In this document: positions 49,505-60,470 of the stretch, in pieces
Numbering within the stretch: position 1 is the stretch's first letter
Layout of the letters: each line of letters begins with the position of its first letter
Assembly: GCF_003865015.1 (NCBI RefSeq)
Contig: NZ_BHVV01000002.1
Span: 62,001 to 126,000 of the forward strand
Direction of reading: 5' to 3'
Length of the DNA stretch: 64,000 nt
Source: Sulfurisoma sediminicola
GTDB lineage: Bacteria; Pseudomonadota; Gammaproteobacteria; Burkholderiales; Rhodocyclaceae
Program-made: the position numbers and the translations under genes
The notes under the pieces: generated by a model
What the model was told of the DNA's origin: nothing
The model's input: the letters and a program-made list of their open reading frames with translations, nothing else
Databases searched by the model: none

Positions 49505-49923
49505 TGAGCGCCTTTCACGACCTCTACACCGGTCGCCTCTGGTCCATCATGTCGTGGGACCAGCTCACCGCGTTCTGGGGCCGCATCGACCCCGCCGCCG
49601 GCTGGTACCTCTACGCCGTCGGCGAAGCGGTGCCGATCGCGCCCGCCACTGCCGAGGCGACGAGCAGCTGCATCCATCACATCGACGAGCTGCTGCGGCG
49701 CGAGCACCACCACGACTACTGCGCCATCGTCTACGCCGACGACATCGAGAAGCCGAGCTTCATCAAGATCTACGACCCCAACAACCTCGGCGTGTCCTGC
49801 GGCTTTTCCGACAACCCGCCGCTGCCCGGCTGGATCATGTGCCAGGTGCCGCCGGACGATCTCAAGCCCGCACACCCGCTGCCCGAGGGGCGCAAGCGCT
49901 GGTGGGCCAAGCTGTTCAACTGA
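49504..49923 (+). CDS. Small protein of unknown function after ilvD
   Basis: A 139-residue soluble protein. It begins FHDLYTGRLWSIMSWDQLTA and has SCIHHIDELLRREHHHDYCA with a His cluster, then VYADDIEKPSFIKIYDPNNL and SDNPPLPGWIMCQVPPDDL. The start codon overlaps the ilvD stop, so it is translationally coupled. I recognise it only as a conserved hypothetical; the His-rich segment might bind metal. Confidence 0.75.
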   Translation: MSAFHDLYTGRLWSIMSWDQLTAFWGRIDPAAGWYLYAVGEAVPIAPATAEATSSCIHHIDELLRREHHHDYCAIVYADDIEKPSFIKIYDPNNLGVSCGFSDNPPLPGWIMCQVPPDDLKPAHPLPEGRKRWWAKLFN

Positions 49924-49989
49924 TATCCCCGTTGCGCACAGGGTAAGCAGTCGACTAGATTCCTCGGGATTGTCCGTCCCGAGCACATC

Positions 49990-51999
<2,010 letters not shown>

Positions 52000-52059
52000 T
52001 TTCCGCTAGACTGCCGGCTCGGAATTTTTACCCATGACCGCAACCATTTGAGGAAGAAC

Positions 52060-52371
52060 ATGAAACTGATCGCTGCCGCCCTGATTTCCGCCGCTGCTCT
52101 CGTCTCGGCCCCCGCCATGGCCAACCTGGACCTGGCCAAGAAGAGCAACTGCATGTCCTGCCACACCGTCGACAAGAAGCTGGTCGGCCCGGCCTACAAG
52201 GACGTCGCCGCCAAGTACGCCGGCAAGGCCGACGCCGTCAAGACCCTCACCGCCAAGGTCAAGGCCGGCGGCAAGGGCAACTGGGGCGAGATCCCGATGC
52301 CGCCGAACGCCAACGTCAAGGACGCGGACATCGAGACCTTGGTCAAGTGGATCCTCGCCGGCGCCAAGTAA
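52060..52371 (+). CDS. Periplasmic class-I cytochrome c (c551/c552-like)
   Basis: A 103-residue cytochrome with a signal peptide ending APAMAN (about residue 22). The haem site is CMSCH (residues 32-36), and the methionine ligand lies in GEIPMPPNANV. It carries electrons in the periplasm. AGGAAG precedes the ATG. A strong terminator follows. Confidence 0.93.
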   Translation: MKLIAAALISAAALVSAPAMANLDLAKKSNCMSCHTVDKKLVGPAYKDVAAKYAGKADAVKTLTAKVKAGGKGNWGEIPMPPNANVKDADIETLVKWILAGAK

Positions 52372-52389
52372 TCGGCACCGCAGTCCAGG

Positions 52390-52414
52390 AAAAACCGGCT
52401 TCGGCCGGTTTTTT
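52390..52414 (+). terminator. Terminator after cytochrome c gene
   Basis: AAAAACCGGC TTCG GCCGGTTTTTT: a perfect stem with a UUCG-type tetraloop and a T-run. Confidence 0.9.
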
Positions 52415-52432
52415 CGTTGACGGACGGGCTGA

Positions 52433-52461
52433 TTGACAAGCCGCCACGGCCTGCGCAGAAT
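52433..52461 (+). promoter_or_regulatory. Sigma-70 promoter of the amino-acid binding protein gene
   Basis: TTGACA (52433-52438), 17-base spacer, CAGAAT (52456-52461), 42 bases before the start codon. Confidence 0.65.
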
Positions 52462-52502
52462 CCCCGCTCCCCCCAAGCCCCGCCACCCTCGGAGACACCA
52501 GC

Positions 52503-53882
52503 ATGAAATTTCCGGTCAAAGCCGTATCGCTGTCGATGATCGCCGCTTTCGCCATGATGGGCTGCGGCAAGGAAGCGCCGCCCCCGCCGACCCCGGCCGC
52601 CGCCCCACCGCCTCCGCCGCCGCTGGTGATCAAGCTCGGCCACGCGGCGCCGCTGACCGGTCCGCAGGCGCACATCGGCAAGGACAACGAGAACGGCGCG
52701 CGCCTCGCCGTCGAGGACGCCAATGCCGCCAAGATCAAGTTCGGTGGCCGCGACGTGAAGTTCGAACTGATGGGCGAAGACGACCAGGCCGATCCGAAGC
52801 AGGGCAACCTCGTGGCGCAGAAATTCGTCGATGCCAAGGTCAATGCCGTCATCGGCCACCTCAACTCGGGCACCACCATTCCCGCGTCCAAGGTCTATTC
52901 GGATGCCGGCATTCCGCAGGTCAGCCCCTCGGCGACCAACCCGGCCTACACCGCCCAGGGCTTCAAGACCGCTTTCCGCGTGATGGCCAACGACGTGCAG
53001 CAGGGCAAGGTCCTCGGCGAATACGCCGTCAACAACCTCAAGGCCAAGACCGTCGCCATCATCGACGACAAGACCGCCTACGGCGAGGGCCTCGCCTCCG
53101 AGTTCAAGAAGGCCGCCACCGCAGCCGGGGTCAAGGTCGTCGCCGAGGAGCACACCGACGACAAGGCCGTCGACTTCGCCGCCATCCTCACCAAGGTCAA
53201 GGGCAAGAAGCCCGACCTCGTCTTCTACGGCGGCATGGACCCGCAGGCGGCACCGATGGCGATGCAGATGAAGAAGCTCGGCATCAAGGCCAGGCTGCTG
53301 ATGGGCGACGGCGGCTGCACCTCCGAGTTCATCAAGAACGCCGCCGATGCCGCCGAGGGTCACTACTGCTCGCTGCCCGGCATCCCCTACGAGAAGATGC
53401 CGGGCGGTCCGAAGTTCATCGAGCGCTTCAAGGCCAAGTACGGCGATATCCAGCTCTACGCTCCTTACGCCTACGACGCGGTGATGGTCGTGGTCGATGC
53501 GGTCAAGCGCGCCCAGTCGGCCGACTCCGCCAGGATCCTCGCCGAACTGCCCAAGACCGACTACAAGGGCGTGACCACCACCATCACCTTCGACGACAAG
53601 GGCGACATCAAGGATGGCGCCATCAGCCTCTACGTCGCCAAGGGCGGCAAGTGGGAGGCGATGGACACCATCGGTGGCCCGCCGCCCGGACCGGCCCCGG
53701 CCGAACCCCTGGCCGGCATGAGCGGCATGAGCGGCATGGGCGGCATGTCGGGCATGACCGGTCCGAAGGGCATGGGCGGCATGAGCGGCATGGGCAGCAT
53801 GCAAGGCATGTCCGGCATGGCGCCGGCTGCTCCGGCCAAGCCGGCTGCCGCTGCGGTCCCCGCGGTACCCGCCAAGAAGTAA
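52503..53882 (+). CDS. Branched-chain amino-acid-type ABC substrate-binding lipoprotein with Met/Gly-rich tail
   Basis: A 459-residue protein. A signal peptide with lipobox AMMGC (Cys21) precedes a Pro/Ala linker, then the periplasmic-binding fold (IKLGHAAPLTGPQAHIGKDN, AVIGHLNSGTTIPASKVYSD, IDDKTAYGEGLASEFKKAA) of the LivJ type. From about residue 405 an unusual tail repeats GMSGM and GMGGMSGM units with about a dozen methionines, ending in an Ala/Pro/Lys stretch. The livHMGF genes follow after a divergent gene. The ligand may be an amino acid or aromatic compound. Confidence 0.88.
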   Translation: MKFPVKAVSLSMIAAFAMMGCGKEAPPPPTPAAAPPPPPPLVIKLGHAAPLTGPQAHIGKDNENGARLAVEDANAAKIKFGGRDVKFELMGEDDQADPKQGNLVAQKFVDAKVNAVIGHLNSGTTIPASKVYSDAGIPQVSPSATNPAYTAQGFKTAFRVMANDVQQGKVLGEYAVNNLKAKTVAIIDDKTAYGEGLASEFKKAATAAGVKVVAEEHTDDKAVDFAAILTKVKGKKPDLVFYGGMDPQAAPMAMQMKKLGIKARLLMGDGGCTSEFIKNAADAAEGHYCSLPGIPYEKMPGGPKFIERFKAKYGDIQLYAPYAYDAVMVVVDAVKRAQSADSARILAELPKTDYKGVTTTITFDDKGDIKDGAISLYVAKGGKWEAMDTIGGPPPGPAPAEPLAGMSGMSGMGGMSGMTGPKGMGGMSGMGSMQGMSGMAPAAPAKPAAAAVPAVPAKK

Positions 53883-53903
53883 GGCAGTTTCTGTCCGAGG
53901 AAC

Positions 53904-53931
53904 GCGGCGCCCTGCGGGGCGCCGTTTTCTT
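53904..53931 (+). terminator. Terminator after substrate-binding protein gene
   Basis: CGGCGCC CTGCGG GGCGCCG stem followed by TTTTCTTT. Confidence 0.85.
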
Positions 53932-53938
53932 TGGCGCC

Positions 53939-54841
53939 TCAGCCTCCCATCAGCACGCTCATGTGCTGGACGCGCTCGCTCATCGATCGCAGAAGGACAA
54001 TGCCGACGGCGGGGTGGGATCCGACCACTTTGAGGAAGGCCTCGCGCGAAATGGCCAGCCAGGCGCCGTCGCTCGCAGCAGTAGCGGTCGCCGCACGAAT
54101 GTTCGGCCCGAGCAGCGCCGTTTCGCCAAAGGTCTCGCCGGGTCCGATGGTCTCGACGGTGCGGCCGTTGATCGAAATCGCGACCTTGCCTTCCGTCACT
54201 ACGAACATCGAAACGCCCACCGCCCCCCTGGTGACGATGGCGTCCGCTGCCTTCATCGGGGTCGGTGTCGGATCGCCCATCGCACGGCGCAATTCGGCGA
54301 GCATCTTCTTGTCCAGCCCCTTGCCTCCTTCGCGCGGAGGCATTGGCCCCGTCCCCGAGGCCAGCAGGCGATCGACGCTGTGAGCGAGGCGCTGGGCCAT
54401 GTTGCTGATCAGCATCAGGGAGAATTCGGGCAGTCGCTGCAGCGAAGCGACGAAGTTCCTTTCGTTCAGCGACAGGACGCGACAATTCTTTCGCGCCGTT
54501 GCTGTAGCGCTGCGCGGTGCCTCGGTGATGAGGGACAGCTCGCCGAACAGCTCGCCCGGCAGCACCAGGCTCACCGGCTTTCCCTTGCGGGTCAGCACCA
54601 ATTCGCCTTCGAGGAGAAGGTAGACGCGGGCGCCTTTCGAGAAGAATCCGCCTGGCTTGTCCTGTTCGGGGAATATCGTCGTACCCGCCGCGAATTCCTC
54701 GGTCTCGCCGGCGATCTGAAAGAACTGCAGAGCAAGCCTGGGGTTGTAGGCAGCCTGCGGGTCGGCCTTCGCCGGCGCGGAGGGCGGTACGGCCGGCTTG
54801 GCGGGCGCCTGTGTCAACCCGGAGAAATCGAGCTCATTCAT
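53939..54841 (-). CDS. Protein with two cyclic-nucleotide-binding domains
   Basis: A 300-residue cytoplasmic protein without a DNA-binding or enzymatic domain. Domain 1 (about residues 42-145) has LPGELFGELSLITEAPRSAT and domain 2 (about 205-295) has IGPGETFGETALLGPNIRAA, each a phosphate-binding cassette (GE.FGE.aL....R.a). An Ala/Pro linker precedes domain 1. It may respond to cAMP or c-di-GMP, or act as an adaptor. It is convergent with the binding-protein gene. Confidence 0.85.
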   Translation of the reverse strand: MNELDFSGLTQAPAKPAVPPSAPAKADPQAAYNPRLALQFFQIAGETEEFAAGTTIFPEQDKPGGFFSKGARVYLLLEGELVLTRKGKPVSLVLPGELFGELSLITEAPRSATATARKNCRVLSLNERNFVASLQRLPEFSLMLISNMAQRLAHSVDRLLASGTGPMPPREGGKGLDKKMLAELRRAMGDPTPTPMKAADAIVTRGAVGVSMFVVTEGKVAISINGRTVETIGPGETFGETALLGPNIRAATATAASDGAWLAISREAFLKVVGSHPAVGIVLLRSMSERVQHMSVLMGG

Positions 54842-54914
54842 TTGCGTACCTGCGTTTTCAAGACGCCGAGAGACTAGCGCAAACGGCGGCTTGCTGCCAG
54901 CGCCAGCGGAGCTG

Positions 54915-54960
54915 AAAAATCGGTGCCGGCGACGCCCCGCAGGAAGTCCCCTTGGGGGAC
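54915..54960 (+). repeat. Dispersed palindromic repeat, copy 3 (upstream of livH)
   Basis: AAAAATCGGTGCCGGCGAC, then GCCCCGCAGGAAG, then TCCCCTTGGGGGAC: same sequence as the copies in cobS and matB. It ends 8 bases before the TATAAT box of livH. Confidence 0.75.
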
Positions 54961-54968
54961 TGCCAACC

Positions 54969-54974
54969 TATAAT
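54969..54974 (+). promoter_or_regulatory. -10 box of the livHMGF operon
   Basis: A perfect TATAAT only 7 bases before the GTG start of livH, so the transcript would be leaderless or nearly so. No good -35 is seen; the region upstream is the dispersed repeat. Confidence 0.55.
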
Positions 54975-54981
54975 CCCCGCC

Positions 54982-55905
54982 GTGGATATCTTCCTGCAGC
55001 AGATCTTCAATGGCCTCACGCTAGGCAGCATCTACGCGCTGGTCGCGCTCGGCTACACGATGGTCTACGGCATCATGGGGCTGATCAACTTCGCCCATGG
55101 CGAAGTGGTGATGATCGGCGCGCTCACCGCGCTGGCCACCGCCAAGGCCTTGCTCGCCGCGGGCGTTCCGCCGCCGCTGGTCCTGCTGCTCGCGCTGCTG
55201 GTCGCGACCCTGGTCTGCATGGCGCTGGGCGCGGCCATCGAGCGCGTCGCCTACCGGCCGTTACGCAACGCGCCGCGTCTGGCGCCGCTGATCACCGCCA
55301 TCGGCGTCTCCATCGTGCTGCAGCAGGTGGCGATGCTGGTGTGGGGGCGCAACTACCATTCGGTGCCGCAGCTGCTGCCGGCAGGCTCGTACGAGATTCT
55401 CGGGGCTCAAATTACCGAGGTGCAGCTGATCATCATGGCCGTAGCCGCCTCGACCATGCTCGGCCTGATGCAGCTGGTGAACCGCACCCGGCTCGGCCGC
55501 GCCATGCGCGCCACTTCCGAAAGCCCCGCCATCGCGGCGCTGATGGGCGTCGACGCCAACCGCATCATCATGCTCACCTTCGTCATCGGCTCGGGGCTGG
55601 GCGCGCTTGCCGGCGTGATGGTCAGCGCCAATTACGGCATCGCCCACTACCACATGGGCTTCCTGCTCGGCCTCAAGGCCTTCACCGCCGCCGTGCTCGG
55701 CGGCATCGGCAACCTCGCCGGCGCCATGGTCGGCGGGCTGCTGCTGGGCATCATCGAAGCGCTGGGCGCCGGCTACATCGGCGATCTCACCGGCGGCGTG
55801 CTCGGCTCCAACTACCAGGACGTGTTCGCCTTCTTCGTGCTGATCGTAGTGCTGATCTTCCGGCCATCGGGCCTGATGGGCGAGAAAGTGGCGGAGCGCG
55901 CATGA
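54982..55905 (+). CDS. livH: Branched-chain amino-acid ABC transporter permease LivH-type
   Basis: A 307-residue inner-membrane permease with about eight segments. FLQQIFNGLTLGSIYALVAL at the start and IMGLINFAHGEVVMIGAL are family markers; IGNLAGAMVGGLLLGIIEAL contains the ATPase-contact region. GTG at 54982 gives the canonical N terminus VDIFLQQ. It overlaps livM by 4 bases. Confidence 0.93.
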   Translation: MDIFLQQIFNGLTLGSIYALVALGYTMVYGIMGLINFAHGEVVMIGALTALATAKALLAAGVPPPLVLLLALLVATLVCMALGAAIERVAYRPLRNAPRLAPLITAIGVSIVLQQVAMLVWGRNYHSVPQLLPAGSYEILGAQITEVQLIIMAVAASTMLGLMQLVNRTRLGRAMRATSESPAIAALMGVDANRIIMLTFVIGSGLGALAGVMVSANYGIAHYHMGFLLGLKAFTAAVLGGIGNLAGAMVGGLLLGIIEALGAGYIGDLTGGVLGSNYQDVFAFFVLIVVLIFRPSGLMGEKVAERA

Positions 55906-56957
55906 GTCCCCGGCACCGCGCCTTCGCCGGCACCGCGCTGATCGCCATTGCGCTGGCGGTCCTGCCGCTCGTGGTCGGCAACACGCTGGGCAACACCTGG
56001 GTGCGCGTGCTCGACTACGCGCTGCTCTACATCATCCTGGCGCTGGGGCTGAACATCGTCGTCGGCTTCGCCGGCCTGCTCGACCTCGGCTACATCGCCT
56101 TCTACGCCGTCGGCGCCTACCTCTACGCGCTGCTGGCCTCGCCGCACTTCGGCCTGCACTGGCCGGCCTGGGCCATCCTGCCGCTGGGCGCGCTGGTCGC
56201 CGGCTTCTTCGGCGTGCTGCTCGGTGCGCCGACGCTCAGGCTGCGCGGCGATTACCTGGCCATCGTCACGCTGGGTTTCGGCGAGATCATCCGCATCTTC
56301 CTCAACAACCTCAACCAGCCGGTCAACATCACCAACGGCCCCAAGGGCATCGCCCGCATCGACGCCATCGGCGTCGCCGGCCATCCGCTGGCCAAGCCGC
56401 TCGAGGCGTTCGGCGTCACGTTCCCGGGCGTGACGCTCTACTACTATCTGTTCGTGCTGCTCGCCATCGCCATCGTCTTCGTCGGCATCCGCCTGCAGGA
56501 CTCGCGCATCGGCCGCGCCTGGGTGGCGATCCGCGAGGACGAGATCGCGGCCAAGGCCTGCGGCATCAACACCCGCAACGTCAAGCTGCTGGCCTTCGCC
56601 ATGGGGGCGAGCTTCGGCGGCGTCGCCGGCGGGCTCTTCGCCGGCTTCCAGGAATTCGTCTCGCCCGAAAGCTTCGGCCTGCTCGAGTCGATCATGGTGC
56701 TGTGCATGGTGGTGCTCGGCGGCATGGGCCACATCCCCGGCGTGATCCTCGGCGGCCTGTTGCTGACGCTGCTGCCCGAGGCCTTTCGTTACGGCGCCGG
56801 ACCGCTGCAGCAGGCCGCTTTCGGCCGCGTGCTGCTCGATCCGGAATCGCTGCGCATGCTGCTCTTCGGCATCGCGCTGATTCTCGTCATGCTCTATCGT
56901 CCGGCCGGCCTGTGGCCCGAGGCCAGGCATCGCCGCGAGTTCGCCGAGAAGAAGTGA
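55902..56957 (+). CDS. livM: Branched-chain amino-acid ABC transporter permease LivM-type
   Basis: A 351-residue permease, partner of LivH. LGLNIVVGFAGLLDLGYIAF, APTLRLRGDYLAIVTLGFGE and GRAWVAIREDEIAAKACGIN are the LivM signatures, and VVLGGMGHIPGVILGGLLLT the C-terminal region. It overlaps livG by one base. Confidence 0.94.
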   Translation: MSPRHRAFAGTALIAIALAVLPLVVGNTLGNTWVRVLDYALLYIILALGLNIVVGFAGLLDLGYIAFYAVGAYLYALLASPHFGLHWPAWAILPLGALVAGFFGVLLGAPTLRLRGDYLAIVTLGFGEIIRIFLNNLNQPVNITNGPKGIARIDAIGVAGHPLAKPLEAFGVTFPGVTLYYYLFVLLAIAIVFVGIRLQDSRIGRAWVAIREDEIAAKACGINTRNVKLLAFAMGASFGGVAGGLFAGFQEFVSPESFGLLESIMVLCMVVLGGMGHIPGVILGGLLLTLLPEAFRYGAGPLQQAAFGRVLLDPESLRMLLFGIALILVMLYRPAGLWPEARHRREFAEKK

Positions 56958-57716
56958 TGAACAGCTTGCTCGATGCCCGTGGAATCGGCAAACGCTTCGG
57001 CGGCGTCCAGGCGCTGAAGGACGTTTCGCTGACCATACGCGCCGGCGAGATCTACGGCCTGATCGGTCCCAACGGCGCCGGCAAGACCACCTTCTTCAAT
57101 GTGCTCACGGGGCTCTATGCGAAGGACGAAGGCGAGGTCGTCTTTGCCGGCGTGCCGCTCAAGCTCGGCAGCCCGCACGAGGTGGCCCGGGCCGGCATCG
57201 CCCGCACCTTCCAGAACATCCGCCTCTTCGCCAACATGACGGCGCTGGAGAACGTGATGGTCGGGCGCCATCTGCGGACGAAAGTCGGCGTCGGCGGCGC
57301 GGTGATGCGCTTTTCGAAAGCGCGCGAGGAGGAGGCGGCGATCCGCCGCCGCGCCCACGAGCTGTTGCGCTATGTCGGCGTCGAGCATCACGCGCAGAAG
57401 CTGGCGAAGAACCTGGCCTATGGCGACCAGCGTCGGCTCGAGATCGCCCGCGCCCTGGCGACCGAGCCCAAGCTGCTGGCGCTCGACGAGCCGGCGGCCG
57501 GCATGAACGCGACCGAGACCGCGGAACTGCGGACCCTGATCGAGGGCATCCGCGCCGACGGCGTCACCGTGCTGCTGATCGAGCACGACGTGAAGTTGGT
57601 GATGGGGTTGTGTGATCGTGTCGCCGTGCTCGATTACGGCATCAAGATTGCCGAGGACGTGCCCGATGTCGTCAAGCGCGACCCGCAGGTGGTCGACGCC
57701 TATCTGGGGGCGGGCC

Positions 57717-57724
<8 letters not shown>
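56957..57724 (+). CDS. livG: Branched-chain amino-acid ABC transporter ATPase LivG-type
   Basis: A 255-residue ATPase. Walker A is GPNGAGKTT, RTFQNIRLFANMTALENVMV is characteristic of LivG, the signature region is NLAYGDQRRLEIARAL, Walker B is LLALDEPAAGMN and the switch His is in LLIEHDVKLVMGL. It overlaps livF by 8 bases. Confidence 0.94.
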
Positions 57725-58430
<706 letters not shown>

Positions 58431-58446
58431 GCCCGGCGGGGCCGGT

Positions 58447-60375
58447 TTACTCCTCGGCTGCCAGCAGCGACTGCAGCAGCGAGCGCAGGCGCGCCGGCTT
58501 CAACGGTTTGCTCAGCAGCACCAGCCGGTTGCGCGCCGCCTCGCGCTGCAGGTCTTCGCTGAGGTCGCCGCTGATCAGCAGTACCGGAATGTTGTTGCCG
58601 AAGCGGTGGCGCAGCGTCAGGGCAGAGCTGATTCCGTTCTCCAGCCCGCGCAGGCGGTAGTCGCAGATCGCCATGTCGGGCCGCACGCCGGCGCGATCGC
58701 ATTCGGAAATCGCGTCGGCCACCGAGGGGCCGGCGAAGGTCTGGCAGCCCCAGGACGCAACGAGCCCGCTGGTGCTGGCCAGCACCAGCGGATCGTCGTC
58801 GATGATGAGCACGGCGCCATGCAGTCTGCCGCCGCTGTCGCGTCCCAAGTCCATGGCAAGCAGCGCTTCGCCCGCCGGCTCCGTCATTTCCGCCAGCGGC
58901 AGATCCAGACAGAAGACGCTGCCGCGTCCCGGGTTCGAGCGCAGTTGCAGGGAGGTGTCTAGCAGGTGGGCCAGGCGCCGGCAGATCGACAGGCCGAGGC
59001 CGAGGCCCTTGCTGCGATCGCGCTCCGGATTGTCGAGCTGGACGTACTCGTCGAAGATTGCCCGCTGCGAGGCGGCCGGGATGCCGATGCCGGTGTCCCA
59101 GACTTCGACCCGGACCCGGTTGCCGCGGCGGCGGCAGGCGAGCAGGACGCCGCCACGCTGGGTGTAGCGCAGGGCATTGCCGAGCAGGTTGAGCAGAATG
59201 CGTTCGAGCAGCACGGCGTCGCTGTGCACGCTCAGATTGCCTCCCGTGCGCAGGCGCAAGCGCAGGCCCTTGCGTTGCGCCGTCTCCGCCAGATCGAACT
59301 GCAGGCGCGCGAGCAGATCGTTCAGGAGGAAGGTCGCCGGCTTGGCCACCACCAGGCCGGCATCGATGCGCGAGATGTCGAGCAGGGTGTCGAGCAGGTC
59401 CTGCAGCGCGGAGACCGAGGTCTCGATATAGCGGGCGACGCCGCGCGCCTCGTGATCAAGCGGCATGCGCGACAGGCGCGAGGTGAACAGTCCGAGCGCA
59501 TGCATCGGCTGGCGCAGGTCGTGACTGGCGGCGGCGAGAAAGCGCGACTTCGCGGCGTTGGCGGCCTCGGCCTCCTCCTTGCGCCGGCGCAGCTCGGCCG
59601 TGGCGGCGTCGATTTGCTGGCGCAGGTCGCGCTGCGCGGTGGCGACGCGCAGCGCCATCTGCGCGAAGTCGCGTGTCAACCGGGCGACCTCGTCGCGACC
59701 GGGATCGTCGGGAACTTCGACCTCGAGCTGTCCGGCCGCTATGCGGTCGGCGGCATCGGAAAGGCGGGCCAGGCGCCGGGTCAACGTGCGCACGACGAAC
59801 CAGGAGACGATGCCGCCGAGAACGATGGCGATAAGGATGTAGCGACCGCCACTGCGGGTGATCTGCTGCAGCTCGGCCTCCACCGGCAGGGCCGAGAGAA
59901 TGACGCGGGTATGGCCGATGGTGCGCCCGCCGGCGGCGATCTCGGCCATGCTGTCCACCATCGCGTCGTGCCAGATCTGGCGACTCCCCGGCGGCGCGGC
60001 CAGCAAGCGCCGGCTCTGCTCGTCGTCGAGCACCAGATTGAACAGGGTCTCGTCGCTGCTGGCGCGGACCCGGCCGTCGGTGTCGAGGATCATGGCCAGA
60101 TGCAGGTTGGGCGTCGCGGCGAGGCTGCCGACGAGGTCGGTGAGGCCGTTGACGTCGTTGCTGAGCAGCCATGACGGAGCGCTGACCGCCAGGGTCCTGG
60201 CCAGGCCTGCACCCTGCTGCGCCAGCTGCTGCTCCATGAATTCCTGCTGCCGGCGCAGCATGTCGGCGACGACGGCTGCCATCATCAGCGCGAAGAGCAG
60301 CATCACGCCGGCGATGATGCGCGCCCTGCCGCTATACAGGAGCGGAGCGAGCCAGTGGGCGGGGCGGAAGTTCAA
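58447..60375 (-). CDS. Hybrid sensor histidine kinase with C-terminal receiver domain
   Basis: A 642-residue membrane protein: N-terminal membrane segment (ARIIAGVMLLFALMMAAVVA), a periplasmic sensor region of about 140 residues, a second segment (YILIAIVLGGIVSWFVVRTL), HAMP, a coiled coil, the HisKA box AASHDLRQPMHALGLF with the phospho-accepting His, an ATPase domain (NALRYTQRGG, DTGIGIP, GLGLGLSICRRL) and a receiver domain (IIDDDPLVLAS, AICDYRLRG with Asp, LLSKPLK). No ATG fits; I use the TTG at 60375. It has no adjacent response regulator. Signal unknown. Confidence 0.85.
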   Translation of the reverse strand: MNFRPAHWLAPLLYSGRARIIAGVMLLFALMMAAVVADMLRRQQEFMEQQLAQQGAGLARTLAVSAPSWLLSNDVNGLTDLVGSLAATPNLHLAMILDTDGRVRASSDETLFNLVLDDEQSRRLLAAPPGSRQIWHDAMVDSMAEIAAGGRTIGHTRVILSALPVEAELQQITRSGGRYILIAIVLGGIVSWFVVRTLTRRLARLSDAADRIAAGQLEVEVPDDPGRDEVARLTRDFAQMALRVATAQRDLRQQIDAATAELRRRKEEAEAANAAKSRFLAAASHDLRQPMHALGLFTSRLSRMPLDHEARGVARYIETSVSALQDLLDTLLDISRIDAGLVVAKPATFLLNDLLARLQFDLAETAQRKGLRLRLRTGGNLSVHSDAVLLERILLNLLGNALRYTQRGGVLLACRRRGNRVRVEVWDTGIGIPAASQRAIFDEYVQLDNPERDRSKGLGLGLSICRRLAHLLDTSLQLRSNPGRGSVFCLDLPLAEMTEPAGEALLAMDLGRDSGGRLHGAVLIIDDDPLVLASTSGLVASWGCQTFAGPSVADAISECDRAGVRPDMAICDYRLRGLENGISSALTLRHRFGNNIPVLLISGDLSEDLQREAARNRLVLLSKPLKPARLRSLLQSLLAAEE

Positions 60376-60470
60376 GGTGTCGACTCGTTCTCGCTTGCCC
60401 TGCGGTTTCAGCGGTGATGGCGGACCGATGGCCGGCTCGTGGCGTCGCAGGAATTGCTGCTGTCCGGTGC

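Noticed and set aside
54952-54981. TTG start for livH inside the dispersed repeat
   Set aside because: It would add ten residues not found in LivH proteins and lies upstream of the TATAAT box.
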